A program made the translations under genes and the position numbers. Below, piece after piece: positions 8,041 through 18,267 of a DNA stretch of 64,000 nt; within the stretch, counting starts at the first letter, position 1, and each line of letters begins with the position of its first letter. The stretch spans positions 119,794-183,793 of the forward strand of contig CALXQS010000002.1 of NCBI GenBank assembly GCA_944390715.1, written 5' to 3'. Source of the stretch: an uncultured Duodenibacillus sp. GTDB taxonomy: Bacteria > Pseudomonadota > Gammaproteobacteria > Burkholderiales > Burkholderiaceae_F. Below the pieces are notes generated by a model. It was not told where the DNA came from and did not search any database. It saw only the letters and a list, made by a program, of their open reading frames with translations.

Positions 8041-9270
8041 TTATTTGTTTTGCTCCGAGAATACCGGGGTGACGACGCAGCGAGCAGGCGTCACATTTGT
8101 CTGCAGGCTGAATCGAACGCTCATCGAACGTCCCGGGGCAATGCTTTCGGTTCCGATGGGATCCGAAAGGTAGTCTTGAGGCTTGAGCGTGCGCTTCATC
8201 AACGGCGAATCGTCGTCGTCAACGAGCACGATGTCAAGCGATGGAACAGCTTGGGCAAAGTTTGATTTGTTGACGACTGTGATTTCAAGCAGATAGTTGC
8301 CTGATTCATCAACAGCACGCAGATTGCTGCGCGTGATTTCAAACGCCGAGGCGTCGGCAAGGTAAAACCCGGGACAGGGAACCTTCCCGCAGACCACTGT
8401 AAAGACGTTCTGGGTTTGAGGGAAGGCTTTGATGATGCGCTGATTGAAGACCACCGAGAGCACGGCGGCCAGAATCAACAGCAAAATAACGGCCGTTGCC
8501 ACGCTGGCAATGTTTGCTGCGCGGCTTGACTTGCGGTCTTCGACGGCTGCCGATGGAGGCTGCGCGGCAACAATCCGCACTTCTCTGTTTTTGAGGCCGC
8601 TGCGGGAAGGAATAATGTTGCCGACGTTTTTGGGGGCATCGGGTTCTTTGCGTTCATTTTCAGCAGTTTGCTCAAGACTCAAATGAGGCTCGGCTTTGCT
8701 GAGCCCGCTTGAAGGCAGAGAACTTAGGTGCGGTTCGGTCTTGGCGCCTGCCAGAGAGGGAAGATGTGCAACTTCGTCTGCAGGCAGCTTCAACCCCGAC
8801 AGGACGCCGCCTGACGAGCCGTGCAGCGGCACTCCGTGCTTGTGTGAGGCAGGCTGCTGATGCTGCTCATTTTCAGGCTCGGCCGTCAATTGAGAGGTCT
8901 GCTGCTGAGCAGTGCGGGGCTCTGCCGCGGCATTTGCGAGGCCGTTGGGTGCCTCCGCTGCCTCACGAGCAGTTTGCGCTTGCGTCTGAACGGCTTCTCG
9001 TTGTGCGACGGAGTCGTCATCCTTCTCGGAATCAGGGGAGCTGTCCGGGATTGACTTGGATTGCTCATGAGAGTGCAGAAGGTGGGCCGGAGGCTTGATC
9101 CGAGGTTTGGGCATGTTCGGAAAAAGCTTTTCCGGAACCTGCAGCATGTCGCTTGTGGCATCAAAGCTGTGCTGACAATCCGAACATTTAACCGGACCGC
9201 GCTCGGCAGTTTCCCGGTCAGGAAGCATCCATACGGAGCCGCAGTAGGGGCAGCGGGTAACGAAAACCAT
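8041..9270 (-). CDS. Zinc-ribbon / DUF3426 domain membrane protein
   Basis: 409 residues. The N-terminus is an MJ0042-type zinc ribbon (RCPYCGSVW and KCSDCQHSF: two CxxC pairs). A long disordered Pro/Ser/Gln/Glu-rich linker follows at about residues 60-230, then one transmembrane helix at about 250-272 (ANIASVATAVILLLILAAVL), then a C-terminal DUF3426 domain with FYLADASAFEITRSNLRAV and ending in the VRFSL region. Proteins of this architecture are conserved beside prmA in Burkholderiales, but their role is not known. It follows prmA on the same strand with a strong terminator hairpin between them, so it probably has its own promoter. Confidence 0.85.
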   Translation of the reverse strand: MVFVTRCPYCGSVWMLPDRETAERGPVKCSDCQHSFDATSDMLQVPEKLFPNMPKPRIKPPAHLLHSHEQSKSIPDSSPDSEKDDDSVAQREAVQTQAQTAREAAEAPNGLANAAAEPRTAQQQTSQLTAEPENEQHQQPASHKHGVPLHGSSGGVLSGLKLPADEVAHLPSLAGAKTEPHLSSLPSSGLSKAEPHLSLEQTAENERKEPDAPKNVGNIIPSRSGLKNREVRIVAAQPPSAAVEDRKSSRAANIASVATAVILLLILAAVLSVVFNQRIIKAFPQTQNVFTVVCGKVPCPGFYLADASAFEITRSNLRAVDESGNYLLEITVVNKSNFAQAVPSLDIVLVDDDDSPLMKRTLKPQDYLSDPIGTESIAPGRSMSVRFSLQTNVTPARCVVTPVFSEQNK

Positions 9271-9464
9271 AAAACAGAACGAAACTGAACGAAAGGAATA
9301 ATCCGGGTGTCAGAAATGTGCTCAAAAAGCATCGGCGCAAAGATTCAGCCCATGCGCGAACGAGCAAAGATTGTAGCGGCTTGCGGGAGCAATTGGCGCG
9401 GCGGCGGTTTTTCTTCGGCTGTGTATTTTGAAGGCGCGTCTGAGGCTTGCCTGCCGCAGAAGCA

Positions 9465-9498
9465 AAAAGCGCTTTCTCGTTGGAAAGAAAGCGCTTTT
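9465..9498 (-). terminator. Terminator after prmA
   Basis: Perfect 13-bp stem AAAAGCGCTTTCT (9465-9477) and AGAAAGCGCTTTT (9486-9498). On the minus strand it is followed by a T-run, just downstream of the prmA stop; it may also work on the plus strand. Confidence 0.7.
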
Positions 9499-9521
9499 GT
9501 CGAGTCTGCTCAAAGGAGTCG

Positions 9522-10430
9522 TTAGGACTTACGAGAACCTGCAATGCAGACCCAGCCGGACTCTTCCTGCCAGACGCTGAGCTCAACCGAGGGATCTGCC
9601 TGACGGTAGACCTCAATTACTTCTTCTGCCTGACGAGCAAGCACGCCGGAAAGTACAAGGCTGCCGCCCGGACCTACGCGCCCTAAAAGGGCAGGAGCCA
9701 GGAGCTTGAGCGGATTGGAGAGAATGTTGGCAACGACGATGTCGTAGGTCTTTTCAGCTAAAGCATCAGGCAGGACAAAGCGCGCTGCAACATGATTTGC
9801 CTGCGCATTTGCCGCAGCCGATTCAACGGCCTGAGGATCAATATCGGTGCCTTCAACGCTTTGTGCGCCGAGTTTGGCAGCAGCAATGGCCAGAATTCCG
9901 GTACCGCAGCCATAGTCAAGAACGCGCTTGCCGTTTTCGACATGGGCATCGAGCCATTTCAGGCATAGATGCGTCGTGGGGTGCGAGCCGGTGCCGAACG
10001 CTACCCCTGGATCAAGGCGAATGTTGATTGCATCCGGCGAGGGCGGCTCGTGCCAAGTAGGAACAATCCAGAGTCTGTCGCTTACTCGGGTGGGGCCGAA
10101 CTGCGCCTGCGTGAGCTTGACCCAGTTTTCATCGGGCACGGCACTGTCGGCTTCAATTTGAGGGACTTCAATGCCCAGAGCCTTGGCGGCAATGGCAGCA
10201 GCGGTGACCGCATCAAAATTTTCGGCTACCAGTACGCTCAGCCGAGAACGCTTCCAGGCAAGAGTCGTCGGTTCCAGTCCAGGTTCACCGTAAAGGGGCT
10301 GTTCGTCGGGCTGATCACGGTCTGCATCTTCGACCGTGACGCTCATGGCTCCGGCATCCATGAGCATGTCGCCGAAATCTTCGGCATTTTTTTCATCACA
10401 TAGAAATCGGACTTCACGCAGCACGTTCAA
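9522..10430 (-). CDS. prmA: Ribosomal protein L11 methyltransferase PrmA
   Basis: SAM-dependent methyltransferase that trimethylates residues of ribosomal protein L11. The 302-residue protein has an N-terminal L11-recognition domain (about 1-110) and a Rossmann methyltransferase domain with motif [21 protein letters not shown], acidic motif [11 protein letters not shown] and the [12 protein letters not shown] motif (NPPY-like position, N-I-L-x-N-P-L in PrmA). The start overlaps the last 17 bases of accC, indicating translational coupling in an accB-accC-prmA operon, an order typical of Burkholderiales. Confidence 0.93.
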   Translation of the reverse strand: MNVLREVRFLCDEKNAEDFGDMLMDAGAMSVTVEDADRDQPDEQPLYGEPGLEPTTLAWKRSRLSVLVAENFDAVTAAAIAAKALGIEVPQIEADSAVPDENWVKLTQAQFGPTRVSDRLWIVPTWHEPPSPDAINIRLDPGVAFGTGSHPTTHLCLKWLDAHVENGKRVLDYGCGTGILAIAAAKLGAQSVEGTDIDPQAVESAAANAQANHVAARFVLPDALAEKTYDIVVANILSNPLKLLAPALLGRVGPGGSLVLSGVLARQAEEVIEVYRQADPSVELSVWQEESGWVCIAGSRKS

Positions 10431-11790
10431 TCTCCTTTCTCATCGAAAGCCATTCGCCTAAGCGTTTTTCAAGATAGTGGATGCTGGTGCCGCCTTTGTT
10501 GAATTCGCTGTCGGAGAGAATCTGGCGGTGCAGCGTAATGTTGGTCGAGATGCCCTCAATGAGTACTTCGGAAAGAGCTACGCGCATGCGGGCAAGAGCT
10601 TCTTCACGCGTTTTGCCGTGTACGATGAGTTTGCCGATCATGCTGTCGTAATATGGAGGTACGGTGTAGCCCGCATAGACATGGCTGTCGAGACGAACAC
10701 CGGGGCCTCCGGGCATGTGCCAGCGGGTCACGCGGCCGGGCGAGGGTCTGAATGTAAAGCTGTCTTCAGCGTTGATTCTGCACTCAATGGCGGCGCCTTC
10801 CAATTGGATGTCGCGCTGACGCAAGGAGAGCCGCTCGCCGGCCGCAATGCGGATCTGTTCGGCAATGATGTCGATGCCGGTAACGAATTCCGTGACGGGG
10901 TGTTCAACTTGTACGCGCGTGTTCATTTCTATGAAATAAAACTCGCCGTTTTCATAGAGGAACTCGAAAGTGCCGGCACCGCGGTAGCCGATGCGGCGGC
11001 AGGCCTCGACGCAGCGTGCACCGAGTTTTTCAATAAGTTTGCGGGGAATGCCTGGAGCCGGCGACTCTTCAATGACTTTTTGGTTGCGGCGCTGCATGGA
11101 GCAGTCGCGCTCGCCCAGATAAATCGCATTCTGGAAATTGTCCGACAACACTTGAATTTCAATGTGGCGGGGATTTTCCAGAAACTTTTCAAGGTAGACC
11201 TTGTCCGAGCCAAAAGCTGCCTTGGCTTCGGTTTTGGTCATGTTGACGGAATTGATGAGCGCTGCTTCCGTACGAACGACCCGCATGCCGCGGCCGCCGC
11301 CGCCGGCGCTGGCCTTGATGAGCACGGGATAGCCAACGCGGCGCGCGACGGCAAGAATTTCCTGCGGATCTTCCGGCAGAGCGCCGTCGCTGCCGGGGAC
11401 GCAGGGTACGCCGGCATCAATCATGGCTTTTTTGGCGTTGACCTTGTCGCCCATCAGGCGAATCGTATCGCCGCGCGGACCGATGAAGGCAAAGCCGCTT
11501 TTTTCCACGCGATCGGCAAAGTCGGCGTTTTCAGATAAAAAGCCGTAACCGGGGTGAATGGCTTCGGCATCGGTGACTTCGGCGGCCGAAATGATGGCCG
11601 GAATGTTGAGGTAGCTCTCGGTCGACGAGGCCGGGCCGATGCACACGCTCTCATCGGCCAACCGCACGTACATGGCGTCGGCGTCGGCCGTAGAGTGCAC
11701 GGCCACCGTCTTGATGCCCATCATGCGGCAGGCACGCTGAATGCGAAGCGCAATTTCGCCTCGGTTGGCAATCAGAATTTTTCCAAACAT
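10414..11790 (-). CDS. accC: Biotin carboxylase subunit of acetyl-CoA carboxylase AccC
   Basis: ATP-dependent carboxylation of biotin on BCCP, the first half-reaction of malonyl-CoA synthesis for fatty acids. The 458-residue protein has the N-terminal [15 protein letters not shown] motif, the glycine-rich ATP-grasp loop [10 protein letters not shown], the catalytic [14 protein letters not shown] motif and the C-terminal domain with the ECRINAED segment. Length and motifs are standard. It lies 41 bases downstream of accB and overlaps prmA. Confidence 0.96.
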   Translation of the reverse strand: MFGKILIANRGEIALRIQRACRMMGIKTVAVHSTADADAMYVRLADESVCIGPASSTESYLNIPAIISAAEVTDAEAIHPGYGFLSENADFADRVEKSGFAFIGPRGDTIRLMGDKVNAKKAMIDAGVPCVPGSDGALPEDPQEILAVARRVGYPVLIKASAGGGGRGMRVVRTEAALINSVNMTKTEAKAAFGSDKVYLEKFLENPRHIEIQVLSDNFQNAIYLGERDCSMQRRNQKVIEESPAPGIPRKLIEKLGARCVEACRRIGYRGAGTFEFLYENGEFYFIEMNTRVQVEHPVTEFVTGIDIIAEQIRIAAGERLSLRQRDIQLEGAAIECRINAEDSFTFRPSPGRVTRWHMPGGPGVRLDSHVYAGYTVPPYYDSMIGKLIVHGKTREEALARMRVALSEVLIEGISTNITLHRQILSDSEFNKGGTSIHYLEKRLGEWLSMRKEIERAA

Positions 11791-11831
11791 AGAATCAGCT
11801 GCTGAAAATAGGGGACTGGCGCGTATGCGAT

Positions 11832-12305
11832 TTATGCAATCACGAACAGCGGCTGGCCGAATTCGACCGGCGCGCCGTTTTCAACCAGGATTTCCTGAAT
11901 GACGCCGTCGGTTTCAGCTTCGATTTCATTGAGAAGCTTCATGGCTTCAATAATGCAGACGGTGTCGCCTGCCTTGACGTGCTGGCCTACATCCACAAAG
12001 GGCTTCGCTCCGGGACTGGGGGCGCGATAGAAGGTGCCCACCATGGGCGAGTTGATCGTCTGACGATTTTCTGCTGCGGCGGGAGCAGCGGCTGCAGGGG
12101 CTGCGGCAGCTGCTTCGGCGGTCGGTGCAGCGGCTGCGGCGACGGGGATGGGGGCAGGGGCGGCAACGGCAGCAGCAGCTGCTGCTGGAGCGCTGTCCTT
12201 GCGGTTGACAATGCGGACGTGATCCTCGCCTTCGGTGATTTCAAGTTCGGCAACGCCGCTTTCGCTCACAAGATCAATGAGCGTCTTTAATTTGCGAAGG
12301 TCCAT
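11832..12305 (-). CDS. accB: Biotin carboxyl carrier protein of acetyl-CoA carboxylase AccB
   Basis: 157-residue carrier protein. The N-terminal domain starts [17 protein letters not shown]; a long Ala/Pro linker follows (about residues 38-78), then the biotinyl domain with the biotin-accepting lysine in [12 protein letters not shown]. It carries biotin between AccC and the carboxyltransferase. First gene of the accB-accC-prmA operon. No aroQ precedes it, unlike in several relatives, and the 280-base region upstream probably holds the operon promoter, though I could not assign one. Confidence 0.95.
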   Translation of the reverse strand: MDLRKLKTLIDLVSESGVAELEITEGEDHVRIVNRKDSAPAAAAAAVAAPAPIPVAAAAAPTAEAAAAAPAAAAPAAAENRQTINSPMVGTFYRAPSPGAKPFVDVGQHVKAGDTVCIIEAMKLLNEIEAETDGVIQEILVENGAPVEFGQPLFVIA

Positions 12306-12505
12306 ATGTGTCTCTCAGTAATAATGAATTTATTTTTTGCATCGGCACTGTTAAAAACGCTGCTCAGAGGCCTTTAAAAGTGCAATCGGTCACGAACTTG
12401 TCGCTAATTGTTCTTAATTTCGCAACTTTTACCCGCTATTGTCGTTACTTTCGGCCAGCTTGGCAAGGGTTCCGCTGGGGGGAAAGCTGTTTAAAACTGT
12501 AAAAC

Positions 12506-12519
12506 CATCCTAACGGATG
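12506..12519. terminator. Short hairpin downstream of the 208-residue gene
   Basis: CATCC-TAAC-GGATG with TTTTTAT to the right and TTTTA on the minus-strand side. The stem is short, so it is a weak terminator candidate for the minus-strand gene ending at 12585. The rest of 12306-12584 holds the region upstream of accB and no gene. Confidence 0.35.
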
Positions 12520-12584
12520 ATGTTTTTATGGGTAGAAAGACGCGCGATTTCAAAAGTTTCGCTGCTGGCTGCTGGTTGATCCAG

Positions 12585-13211
12585 CTAGAAAAGGACTTGG
12601 CGAAGCTGCTGCGCCGAGATGCGGCCCTGCGCTTCCCAGGGCTGCTGATAGGCATCAGGCTTGCGGCGAAAGGGATTGCGGTTGCGGTCTGAACAGGGTC
12701 TGAGATCAAAGCGCACGGCTTCTGCTGTGGGGGAGCCTCGCTTGTAGATGAGCGCTCCCAATGACTCAAGCGGGTCGGGCATGGCGCTGTGCGGACTTTC
12801 AACGGGCTCAAAATCGATGCCGTGGTCAATCAGCGCTGCTTCAAAGGCTTTGACGTCGTCGGTAAAGACATCCAAGACGATGATGGAGTCGGCGTGCGCG
12901 CAGCCGTTGAGTACGGCACCTGTCAAAAAGATGTCGACGTTTTCAAAGGCCTGCAGCAGGGAAAGCGCAAAAAGGCGCTTTTCCTTCAAAAGCTCGGCAT
13001 GCTCGGCGTGCGAAAAAAGATCGTAGTGAGCGCGCACGGCCGATTCAATCTCAGACGAGGAGGGAACGGCGCCGGCAGGGATGAGCCCAAGCTCCGACTT
13101 CAATTCGTCGAGTGCTCTGGCCCGAGCACTTGCCCAGTCCGAGAAATTTTCAGCGATGTCGGCAGCAATGCGCTGGGCCGTTTCAATTCTCAATCGTTGG
13201 GCGTCGGGCAT
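12585..13211 (-). CDS. Conserved protein of unknown function, possible nucleotidyltransferase-like fold
   Basis: 208 residues, charged and soluble, with no signal peptide or membrane segment. An N-terminal helical part (about 1-60) contains a DWASARARALDELKSELGL segment. The middle has LTGAVLNGCAHADSIIVLDVFTDDVKAFEAAL, which resembles the core of a betaproteobacterial family found next to mpl, sometimes described as nucleotidyltransferase-like. The equivalent position next to mpl here supports the family match. No substrate can be proposed. It is divergent from mpl with 83 bases between the two starts. Confidence 0.6.
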   Translation of the reverse strand: MPDAQRLRIETAQRIAADIAENFSDWASARARALDELKSELGLIPAGAVPSSSEIESAVRAHYDLFSHAEHAELLKEKRLFALSLLQAFENVDIFLTGAVLNGCAHADSIIVLDVFTDDVKAFEAALIDHGIDFEPVESPHSAMPDPLESLGALIYKRGSPTAEAVRFDLRPCSDRNRNPFRRKPDAYQQPWEAQGRISAQQLRQVLF

Positions 13212-13294
13212 GATGAAGGCTCGAGGTACAATCCATAGACCAAAAATCTACACCAAAAAAAGGGGCGTTCTGCTCGAGCTCCCCGCCAAATTTT

Positions 13295-14656
13295 ATGCAT
13301 ATTCATATTCTCGGCATCTGCGGCACCTTTATGGGCGGCATTGCGCAGCTTGCGCTTGCCTGCGGACATCGCGTGACGGGCAGCGACGCTCACGTCTATC
13401 CTCCGATGAGCGAGCAGCTTCGTGCCAGCGGCATTGAACTCATTGAGGGTTATGACGAACAGACGCTGTCCGTGGCGCCTGACATGTGGGTCATCGGCAA
13501 CGCGATTTCGCGCGGCAATCCGCTTCTTGAAGCGATTCTCAATGCGGGAGCTCCCTATACTTCGGGCCCCCAGTGGCTTTCAGAAAACATCCTCGGCGGG
13601 CGGCGGGTTATTGCCGTGGCCGGCACGCACGGGAAAACAACGACGACCTCAATGATCGTGCATATTCTGAGCGTCTGCGGTAAAAAGCCGGGCTATCTTG
13701 TCGGCGGCGTTCCGAGCGATTTGGGCGTGTCGGCCGCTTTGGGAGAGTCCAAAGCCTTCGTGGTCGAAGCCGATGAGTACGATACGGCGTTTTTTGACAA
13801 GCGAAGCAAGTTTGTTCACTACAGGCCCTGGACGGCAGTGCTCAATAACCTTGAGTACGATCACGCGGACATTTTTGAAAATCTTGCCGCTATTGAAAAG
13901 CAGTTCCATCACCTTCTGCGTACGATCCCTTCGTCGGGTCTTGTGATTGCCAATGCGCAAAGTCCTGCCTTGGAGCGCGTGCTGGCGCAGGGCTGCTACA
14001 GCAGACTTGAGCGCTTCAACGATAACCACGGCTGGAGCATTGATGAAGAGCGCGTGGTGCGGCTCGGCGGTCAGAGTCTGGGACGACTCGAAATGCCGGC
14101 GCCGGGGCGCCACAATGCCAGCAACGCGCTTGCGGCGGTGGCTGCAGCTCGTGATGCGGGAATTGATCCGCTGGAGGCCATCGCGGCAATGAAGAGCTTT
14201 GCGGGAGTCAAGCGCAGGCTTGAAGTCAAAGGTGAGGCGGCCGGAGTTGTCGTCTACGACGACTTTGCACATCATCCGACAGCTATTGAGGAAACGATCG
14301 CGGCTCTGCGCTCGCAGCTCGGGCCCAAGCGCCGGATTCTGGCGGTGTTTGAGCCGCGCAGCAATACGATGAAGCTGGGGACAATGAAGGCCCGGCTGCC
14401 TCAAGCGCTTTCTGATGCAGACCGCGTGTTTTGCTATCGCGGTCCGGGCGTTGACTGGGATCCTGCCATTGCGTTGCTGCCGTTAGGCATGAAGGCAAGC
14501 ACCTTTAGCGGCGCCGTCGAAGATTTGGCGCAGGCAGTGGCGACGGCGGCCCGCAAGGGCGATGTCGTGCTGTGCATGAGCAACGGCAGCTTCGGCGGCA
14601 TTCATCAGAAAATATTGGATGAGCTTGCCAAGCGGCAAGCGAAGACGGCCGGCTAG
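13295..14656 (+). CDS. mpl: UDP-N-acetylmuramate:L-alanyl-gamma-D-glutamyl-meso-diaminopimelate ligase Mpl
   Basis: Cytoplasmic Mur-type ligase that recycles murein tripeptide by joining it to UDP-MurNAc with ATP. 453 residues. The N-terminal domain shows IHILGICGTFMGGIAQLA; Mpl carries this ICGTFMG form where MurC has a GIGG-type loop. The ATP-binding loop is AGTHGKTTTTSMIV, followed by EADEYDTAFFDKRSKF, typical of Mpl, the HNASNALAA motif and the DDFAHHPTAIEETI motif in the C-terminal domain. Promoter and ribosome site lie in the 83-base gap shared with the divergent gene. It heads a co-directional run through aroE. Confidence 0.94.
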   Translation: MHIHILGICGTFMGGIAQLALACGHRVTGSDAHVYPPMSEQLRASGIELIEGYDEQTLSVAPDMWVIGNAISRGNPLLEAILNAGAPYTSGPQWLSENILGGRRVIAVAGTHGKTTTTSMIVHILSVCGKKPGYLVGGVPSDLGVSAALGESKAFVVEADEYDTAFFDKRSKFVHYRPWTAVLNNLEYDHADIFENLAAIEKQFHHLLRTIPSSGLVIANAQSPALERVLAQGCYSRLERFNDNHGWSIDEERVVRLGGQSLGRLEMPAPGRHNASNALAAVAAARDAGIDPLEAIAAMKSFAGVKRRLEVKGEAAGVVVYDDFAHHPTAIEETIAALRSQLGPKRRILAVFEPRSNTMKLGTMKARLPQALSDADRVFCYRGPGVDWDPAIALLPLGMKASTFSGAVEDLAQAVATAARKGDVVLCMSNGSFGGIHQKILDELAKRQAKTAG

Positions 14657-14679
14657 CATTTGGCAAAAGAAGGCAGGAT

Positions 14680-15261
14680 ATGACACAGGCTCTTTTATAT
14701 ATGCATGGCTTTCGGTCGAGCCCGCAGTCGCAAAAGGCTCAGATCATCAAGGAGCTTTGCAGCGAGGCCGGCATTGAGTTCGCAGCGCCCGATCTCAACA
14801 TGCCTCCGGGAGCGGCGGCCGAAAAGCTCTCAGGCACTTTTGCCGAGCTCTCGCGCGCCCACGATAAGGTTGCGTTGGCTGGCTCAAGTCTGGGCGGCTT
14901 TTATTGTGCGTGGCTGGCGCAGCAAACAGCGGCTCGCGCAGCGCTTCTGAATCCTGCCGTGCATCCTTGGGAAGTTGTTAAGAACTATCTGGGAGAGCAG
15001 ACGATTTACGGTACGACGCGCACGATTTTTGTGACGCCCGAATATGCCGCTCAGTTGCAAGCTCTGCAGACGCCCTCCTTTACTCATCCTGAGCGGGTCT
15101 TTCTGGTGCTCGCAACGGGCGACGAAGTTTTGGATTGGAACGAAGCGGCCGCGCTTTACAACCAGTCGCCGTCCATGGTGATCAACGGAGGAGATCACGG
15201 TTTGAGCGGCTTTGCCGAGCAGGCGCCGGTAGTGATGAATTTTCTTTTCGGGTCTTCTTAG
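14680..15261 (+). CDS. YqiA/YcfP-family alpha/beta-hydrolase esterase
   Basis: 193 residues. The N-terminus YMHGFRSSPQSQKAQ matches the YHGFxSSP motif of YqiA esterases; the nucleophile elbow is GSSLGGFYCAWLA, and the C-terminal histidine sits in NGGDHGLSGF. The acid is probably in ATGDEVLDW. These are small cytoplasmic esterases with poorly known natural substrates. It lies 23 bases after mpl and before the RNB nuclease, a gene order shared with other Burkholderiales. Confidence 0.85.
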   Translation: MTQALLYMHGFRSSPQSQKAQIIKELCSEAGIEFAAPDLNMPPGAAAEKLSGTFAELSRAHDKVALAGSSLGGFYCAWLAQQTAARAALLNPAVHPWEVVKNYLGEQTIYGTTRTIFVTPEYAAQLQALQTPSFTHPERVFLVLATGDEVLDWNEAAALYNQSPSMVINGGDHGLSGFAEQAPVVMNFLFGSS

Positions 15262-15311
15262 TGACCAGTTTGGCCGTGCTTCGGCGCGGGCCTGAAAGTT
15301 TTTAATTTGAA

Positions 15312-17303
15312 ATGAATTTATTTTTTGAAGAAGACGGTGCCTTTAAGGCCGGCGTGATTATGAAAAAAGACGGCAGCAGCTATCAGGTGGAGCTGCCGAC
15401 GGGAAAGCGCGTCAAAGTCAAGGGCGGACACGTTTTTTTTGAATTTTCAGATTCCTCTGCATCCCAATTTCTGACGGCGGCAGCCGAAGAGGCCGCGCAG
15501 ATTGATCCTGGCTTTTTGTGGGAAGTGGCTCCTGAAGAGGAATTCGGCTATGAGGATGTGGCTGAGGAATATTTTTCTTCGCCCACGGCCGTATCGCGCG
15601 CTGCTTCGCTTATGGCGCTTCACGGCAATCCCGTGTACTTTTACCGCAAAGGGCGCGGCCGCTATCGCAAAGCCCCCGAAGAGATTCTCCAGCGAGCGCT
15701 GCAGGCTGTTGCTCGGCGTCAGGCGCTCGAAGAGCGAAGAAAGCAGATGACGGCCGAAATGAAAGCCGGAACCGTGCCTGCGGAGATCGCGCAGAAGGTT
15801 TTTGAACTTCTCATGCACCCGGACAAGAACAGCATCGAGTGGAAGGCGCTCAACGATGCGGCCGCCGAAGCGCACCAGTCGCCTCTCAGACTGATGCTGG
15901 AGCTGGGCGCCGTGCGCAGTCCCTGGCAGTGGCATGTGGAGAGCTTTTATCTGGAAAACTTCCCGCGCGGCAGGGGTTTCCCGGCCAGTCTCTCTGAGCC
16001 GCGCATGGTCGATGAGAATCTGCCTTTGGCGCAGGTGCGGGCCTTTTCGATCGATGACTCCTCAACGACCGAGATCGATGATGCGACGAGCGTTGAGCAC
16101 CTTGCCGACGGCCGCACGCGCATCGGCGTGCACATTGCCGCGCCGGCCTACTTCATCGATCGTGATGCCGACATCGACAAGGCTGCCCGAGCCCGCATGT
16201 CGACTGTTTACGCGCCGGGACTCAAGACGACGATGCTTCCCGAAAACTGGGTGCAGGCCGCCAGTCTTGATAAGGACAGAGCTGTGCCGTGTCTGTCTCT
16301 CTATGCTCTGGTCGATGATGAAACGATGAGCGTCATTTCTACGGAAACAAGACTCGAGCGCATAGCAGTCGCTGAAAATCTGCGCATTGACGTCCTGCAA
16401 GACGAGATTACGGAAGAACGCATCGAGCAGGGTGCTCTCGACTTTCCCTGGGCCGATGAGATCGTCTACTTGTGGCGATTTGGCAAGGCGCGCCGCGCGC
16501 TCAGAGAGCAGCGCAGAGGCAAGCCCGAAATGAAGCGCCGCATCGATTGGTACATTGAGCTCGACGGCGAAGGCGAAGACGCCCGCATCACGGTCAAGGG
16601 ACGCATGCGCGGCGAGCCCCTTGATCTGCTGGTCGAAGAAATGATGATTTTTGCCAATGAGACGTGGGGGCTGTGGCTCGAAGAGCATAGAGTGGCAGGC
16701 ATCTACAGAAGTCAGCGCATGGGACGCGTGCGCATGAGCACCGTTCCTGGTCCGCACGACGGGCTCGGCGTGCTGCGCTACGCCTGGTCTACCTCTCCGC
16801 TCAGACGCTATGTCGATCTTGTCAATCAGCGGCAGATGATTTCGGTGCTTGAGGGAAAAAGTCCGGCCTATCAGGGAAACGACGCTGATTTGTTCGGCAT
16901 CGTCAGCAGTTTTGAGAACATCTACGAAACTTATAATGAGTTTCAAAGACGTATGGAGCGCTACTGGTCGCTGCGCTGGATCGAGCAGGAAGGCCTCAAG
17001 GAGATAGAGGCCGTCGTCGTCAAGGCCGAGCTCGTGCGAATCGACGGACTGCCCTTCATGCAGCGCATCCCAGGCCTGCCTGAGCTTGAGCGCGGACAGA
17101 AGATACGGCTTGCGGTTCTCGGCGTGGACTACATCGAGCTGCTGATTGAAACCAAGCTTCTGGACGTGCTCGATGAAACCGATGATGTTGAGGACGAAGA
17201 GGCCGAAGACGATGCTGCTGCCGAGGTTGACGATCCTCAGCAGATGCCCGGTGCGCAGGACAACCCAACCCAAGAAGGTTTTGAGCAGGAGCAGGTGTCC
17301 TAA
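15312..17303 (+). CDS. RNB-domain exoribonuclease (RNase II/R family)
   Basis: 663 residues. The N-terminal region has the small beta domain (GKRVKVKGGHVFFEF) typical of the betaproteobacterial RNase II-like group. The catalytic RNB domain runs from about 230 to 560 with the metal-binding motif SIDDSSTTEIDDATSVE, in which the conserved aspartates are visible, and the ISTSPLRRY-like segment WSTSPLRRYVDL that ends the RNB core. The C-terminal tail is strongly acidic. The family degrades RNA 3' to 5'; I cannot decide between RNase II and RNase R. Co-directional with the neighbouring genes. Confidence 0.87.
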   Translation: MNLFFEEDGAFKAGVIMKKDGSSYQVELPTGKRVKVKGGHVFFEFSDSSASQFLTAAAEEAAQIDPGFLWEVAPEEEFGYEDVAEEYFSSPTAVSRAASLMALHGNPVYFYRKGRGRYRKAPEEILQRALQAVARRQALEERRKQMTAEMKAGTVPAEIAQKVFELLMHPDKNSIEWKALNDAAAEAHQSPLRLMLELGAVRSPWQWHVESFYLENFPRGRGFPASLSEPRMVDENLPLAQVRAFSIDDSSTTEIDDATSVEHLADGRTRIGVHIAAPAYFIDRDADIDKAARARMSTVYAPGLKTTMLPENWVQAASLDKDRAVPCLSLYALVDDETMSVISTETRLERIAVAENLRIDVLQDEITEERIEQGALDFPWADEIVYLWRFGKARRALREQRRGKPEMKRRIDWYIELDGEGEDARITVKGRMRGEPLDLLVEEMMIFANETWGLWLEEHRVAGIYRSQRMGRVRMSTVPGPHDGLGVLRYAWSTSPLRRYVDLVNQRQMISVLEGKSPAYQGNDADLFGIVSSFENIYETYNEFQRRMERYWSLRWIEQEGLKEIEAVVVKAELVRIDGLPFMQRIPGLPELERGQKIRLAVLGVDYIELLIETKLLDVLDETDDVEDEEAEDDAAAEVDDPQQMPGAQDNPTQEGFEQEQVS

Positions 17304-17351
17304 GGACAACGTCAATTTTTTAGCAACCAGCTTTCAAGGAGGAGCTTGGGC

Positions 17352-18164
17352 ATGAAAAAGTTCTACGTCATTGGTCACCCTGTTGCGCATTCTCTGTCGC
17401 CCAAGATTCACGCCATGTTTGCTGAGCAGTGCGGCGAAGAGATTGATTATCAGAGCATTGACTTTGAACCGGGCAGCTTCATTGAGTCTCTGGGAAGGCT
17501 GCGCCGCGAACAAAATCCCTACGGTGCCAACATCACGCTTCCTTTTAAAAAGGATGCGGCGGATTATTGCACCGAATTGACCGAGCGCGCCCGCGTTGCT
17601 GGGGCGGTCAATACGATGACCTTCAGCGGGCATCAGGTTTTTGGCGACAATACCGACGGCGTGGGGTTTGTGCACGATGTTTGCGGGCGATGCGGTTTTG
17701 ACTTTGTCGGCAAGCGCGTGCTTGTTCTTGGTGCGGGCGGAGCGGCCCGCGGCGTGATCGCAGCCGTCAGGCCCCTGGGGTGCGCACGCATTACCGTGGC
17801 AAATCGTACAGAAAGCCGCGCCGTGTCGCTTGCCGAAGAAATGGGCATTTATGCGGCGGCGTTTACTGACCTTAGACGCGGCTTCGACATTGTGATCAAC
17901 GCAACCAGTGCAGGTCTGTCGGGAGCAGCGCCGGCGGTTCCTAATACGATTTTTGCCGAAGCGCAGCTGGCCTGCGAGCTGACCTATTCGCAGTTTGCAA
18001 CGCCCTTTATGCGGCTGGCCAGGGATTCCGGCTGCCCGCGTGTCGAAGACGGCTTGGGAATGCTCATTGAGCAGGCAGCCGAAAGCTTCAAGGTGTGGCT
18101 TGGCGTTGCTCCGGATACGGCGCCTGTGTACAAGGCGCTTAGGGGCGCTGCGGCCGACTTTTGA
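17352..18164 (+). CDS. aroE: Shikimate dehydrogenase AroE
   Basis: NADPH-dependent reduction of 3-dehydroshikimate to shikimate in aromatic amino-acid synthesis. 270 residues. The shikimate-binding motif is HSLSPKIHAMFAEQ, the substrate lysine lies in GANITLPFKKDA and the NADP-binding loop is GAGGAARGV; the C-terminal end has the DGLGMLIEQAAESF motif. The ATG at 17352 is preferred because AAGGAGG lies 9 bases upstream; the TTG at 17346 would be too close. Last gene of the mpl group; mtgA, often next in relatives, is absent. Confidence 0.94.
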   Translation: MKKFYVIGHPVAHSLSPKIHAMFAEQCGEEIDYQSIDFEPGSFIESLGRLRREQNPYGANITLPFKKDAADYCTELTERARVAGAVNTMTFSGHQVFGDNTDGVGFVHDVCGRCGFDFVGKRVLVLGAGGAARGVIAAVRPLGCARITVANRTESRAVSLAEEMGIYAAAFTDLRRGFDIVINATSAGLSGAAPAVPNTIFAEAQLACELTYSQFATPFMRLARDSGCPRVEDGLGMLIEQAAESFKVWLGVAPDTAPVYKALRGAAADF

Positions 18165-18267
18165 TCAACGGGCTTGACGCGGATAAATCGAGGCGTGCAG
18201 CTTTGCACAGAGCTGCGCGCCGGCAGCCTCTGCTGAGGCTTCTTCTCGACAAACAAAGGTTGAGGTC

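Noticed and set aside
10477..11538. A 353-residue plus-strand open frame
   Set aside because: Antisense to accC, rich in Ala/Gly/Val from reading biotin carboxylase backwards; no motif.
16062..17315. A 417-residue minus-strand open frame
   Set aside because: Antisense to the RNB nuclease gene, whose catalytic motif is clear on the plus strand.
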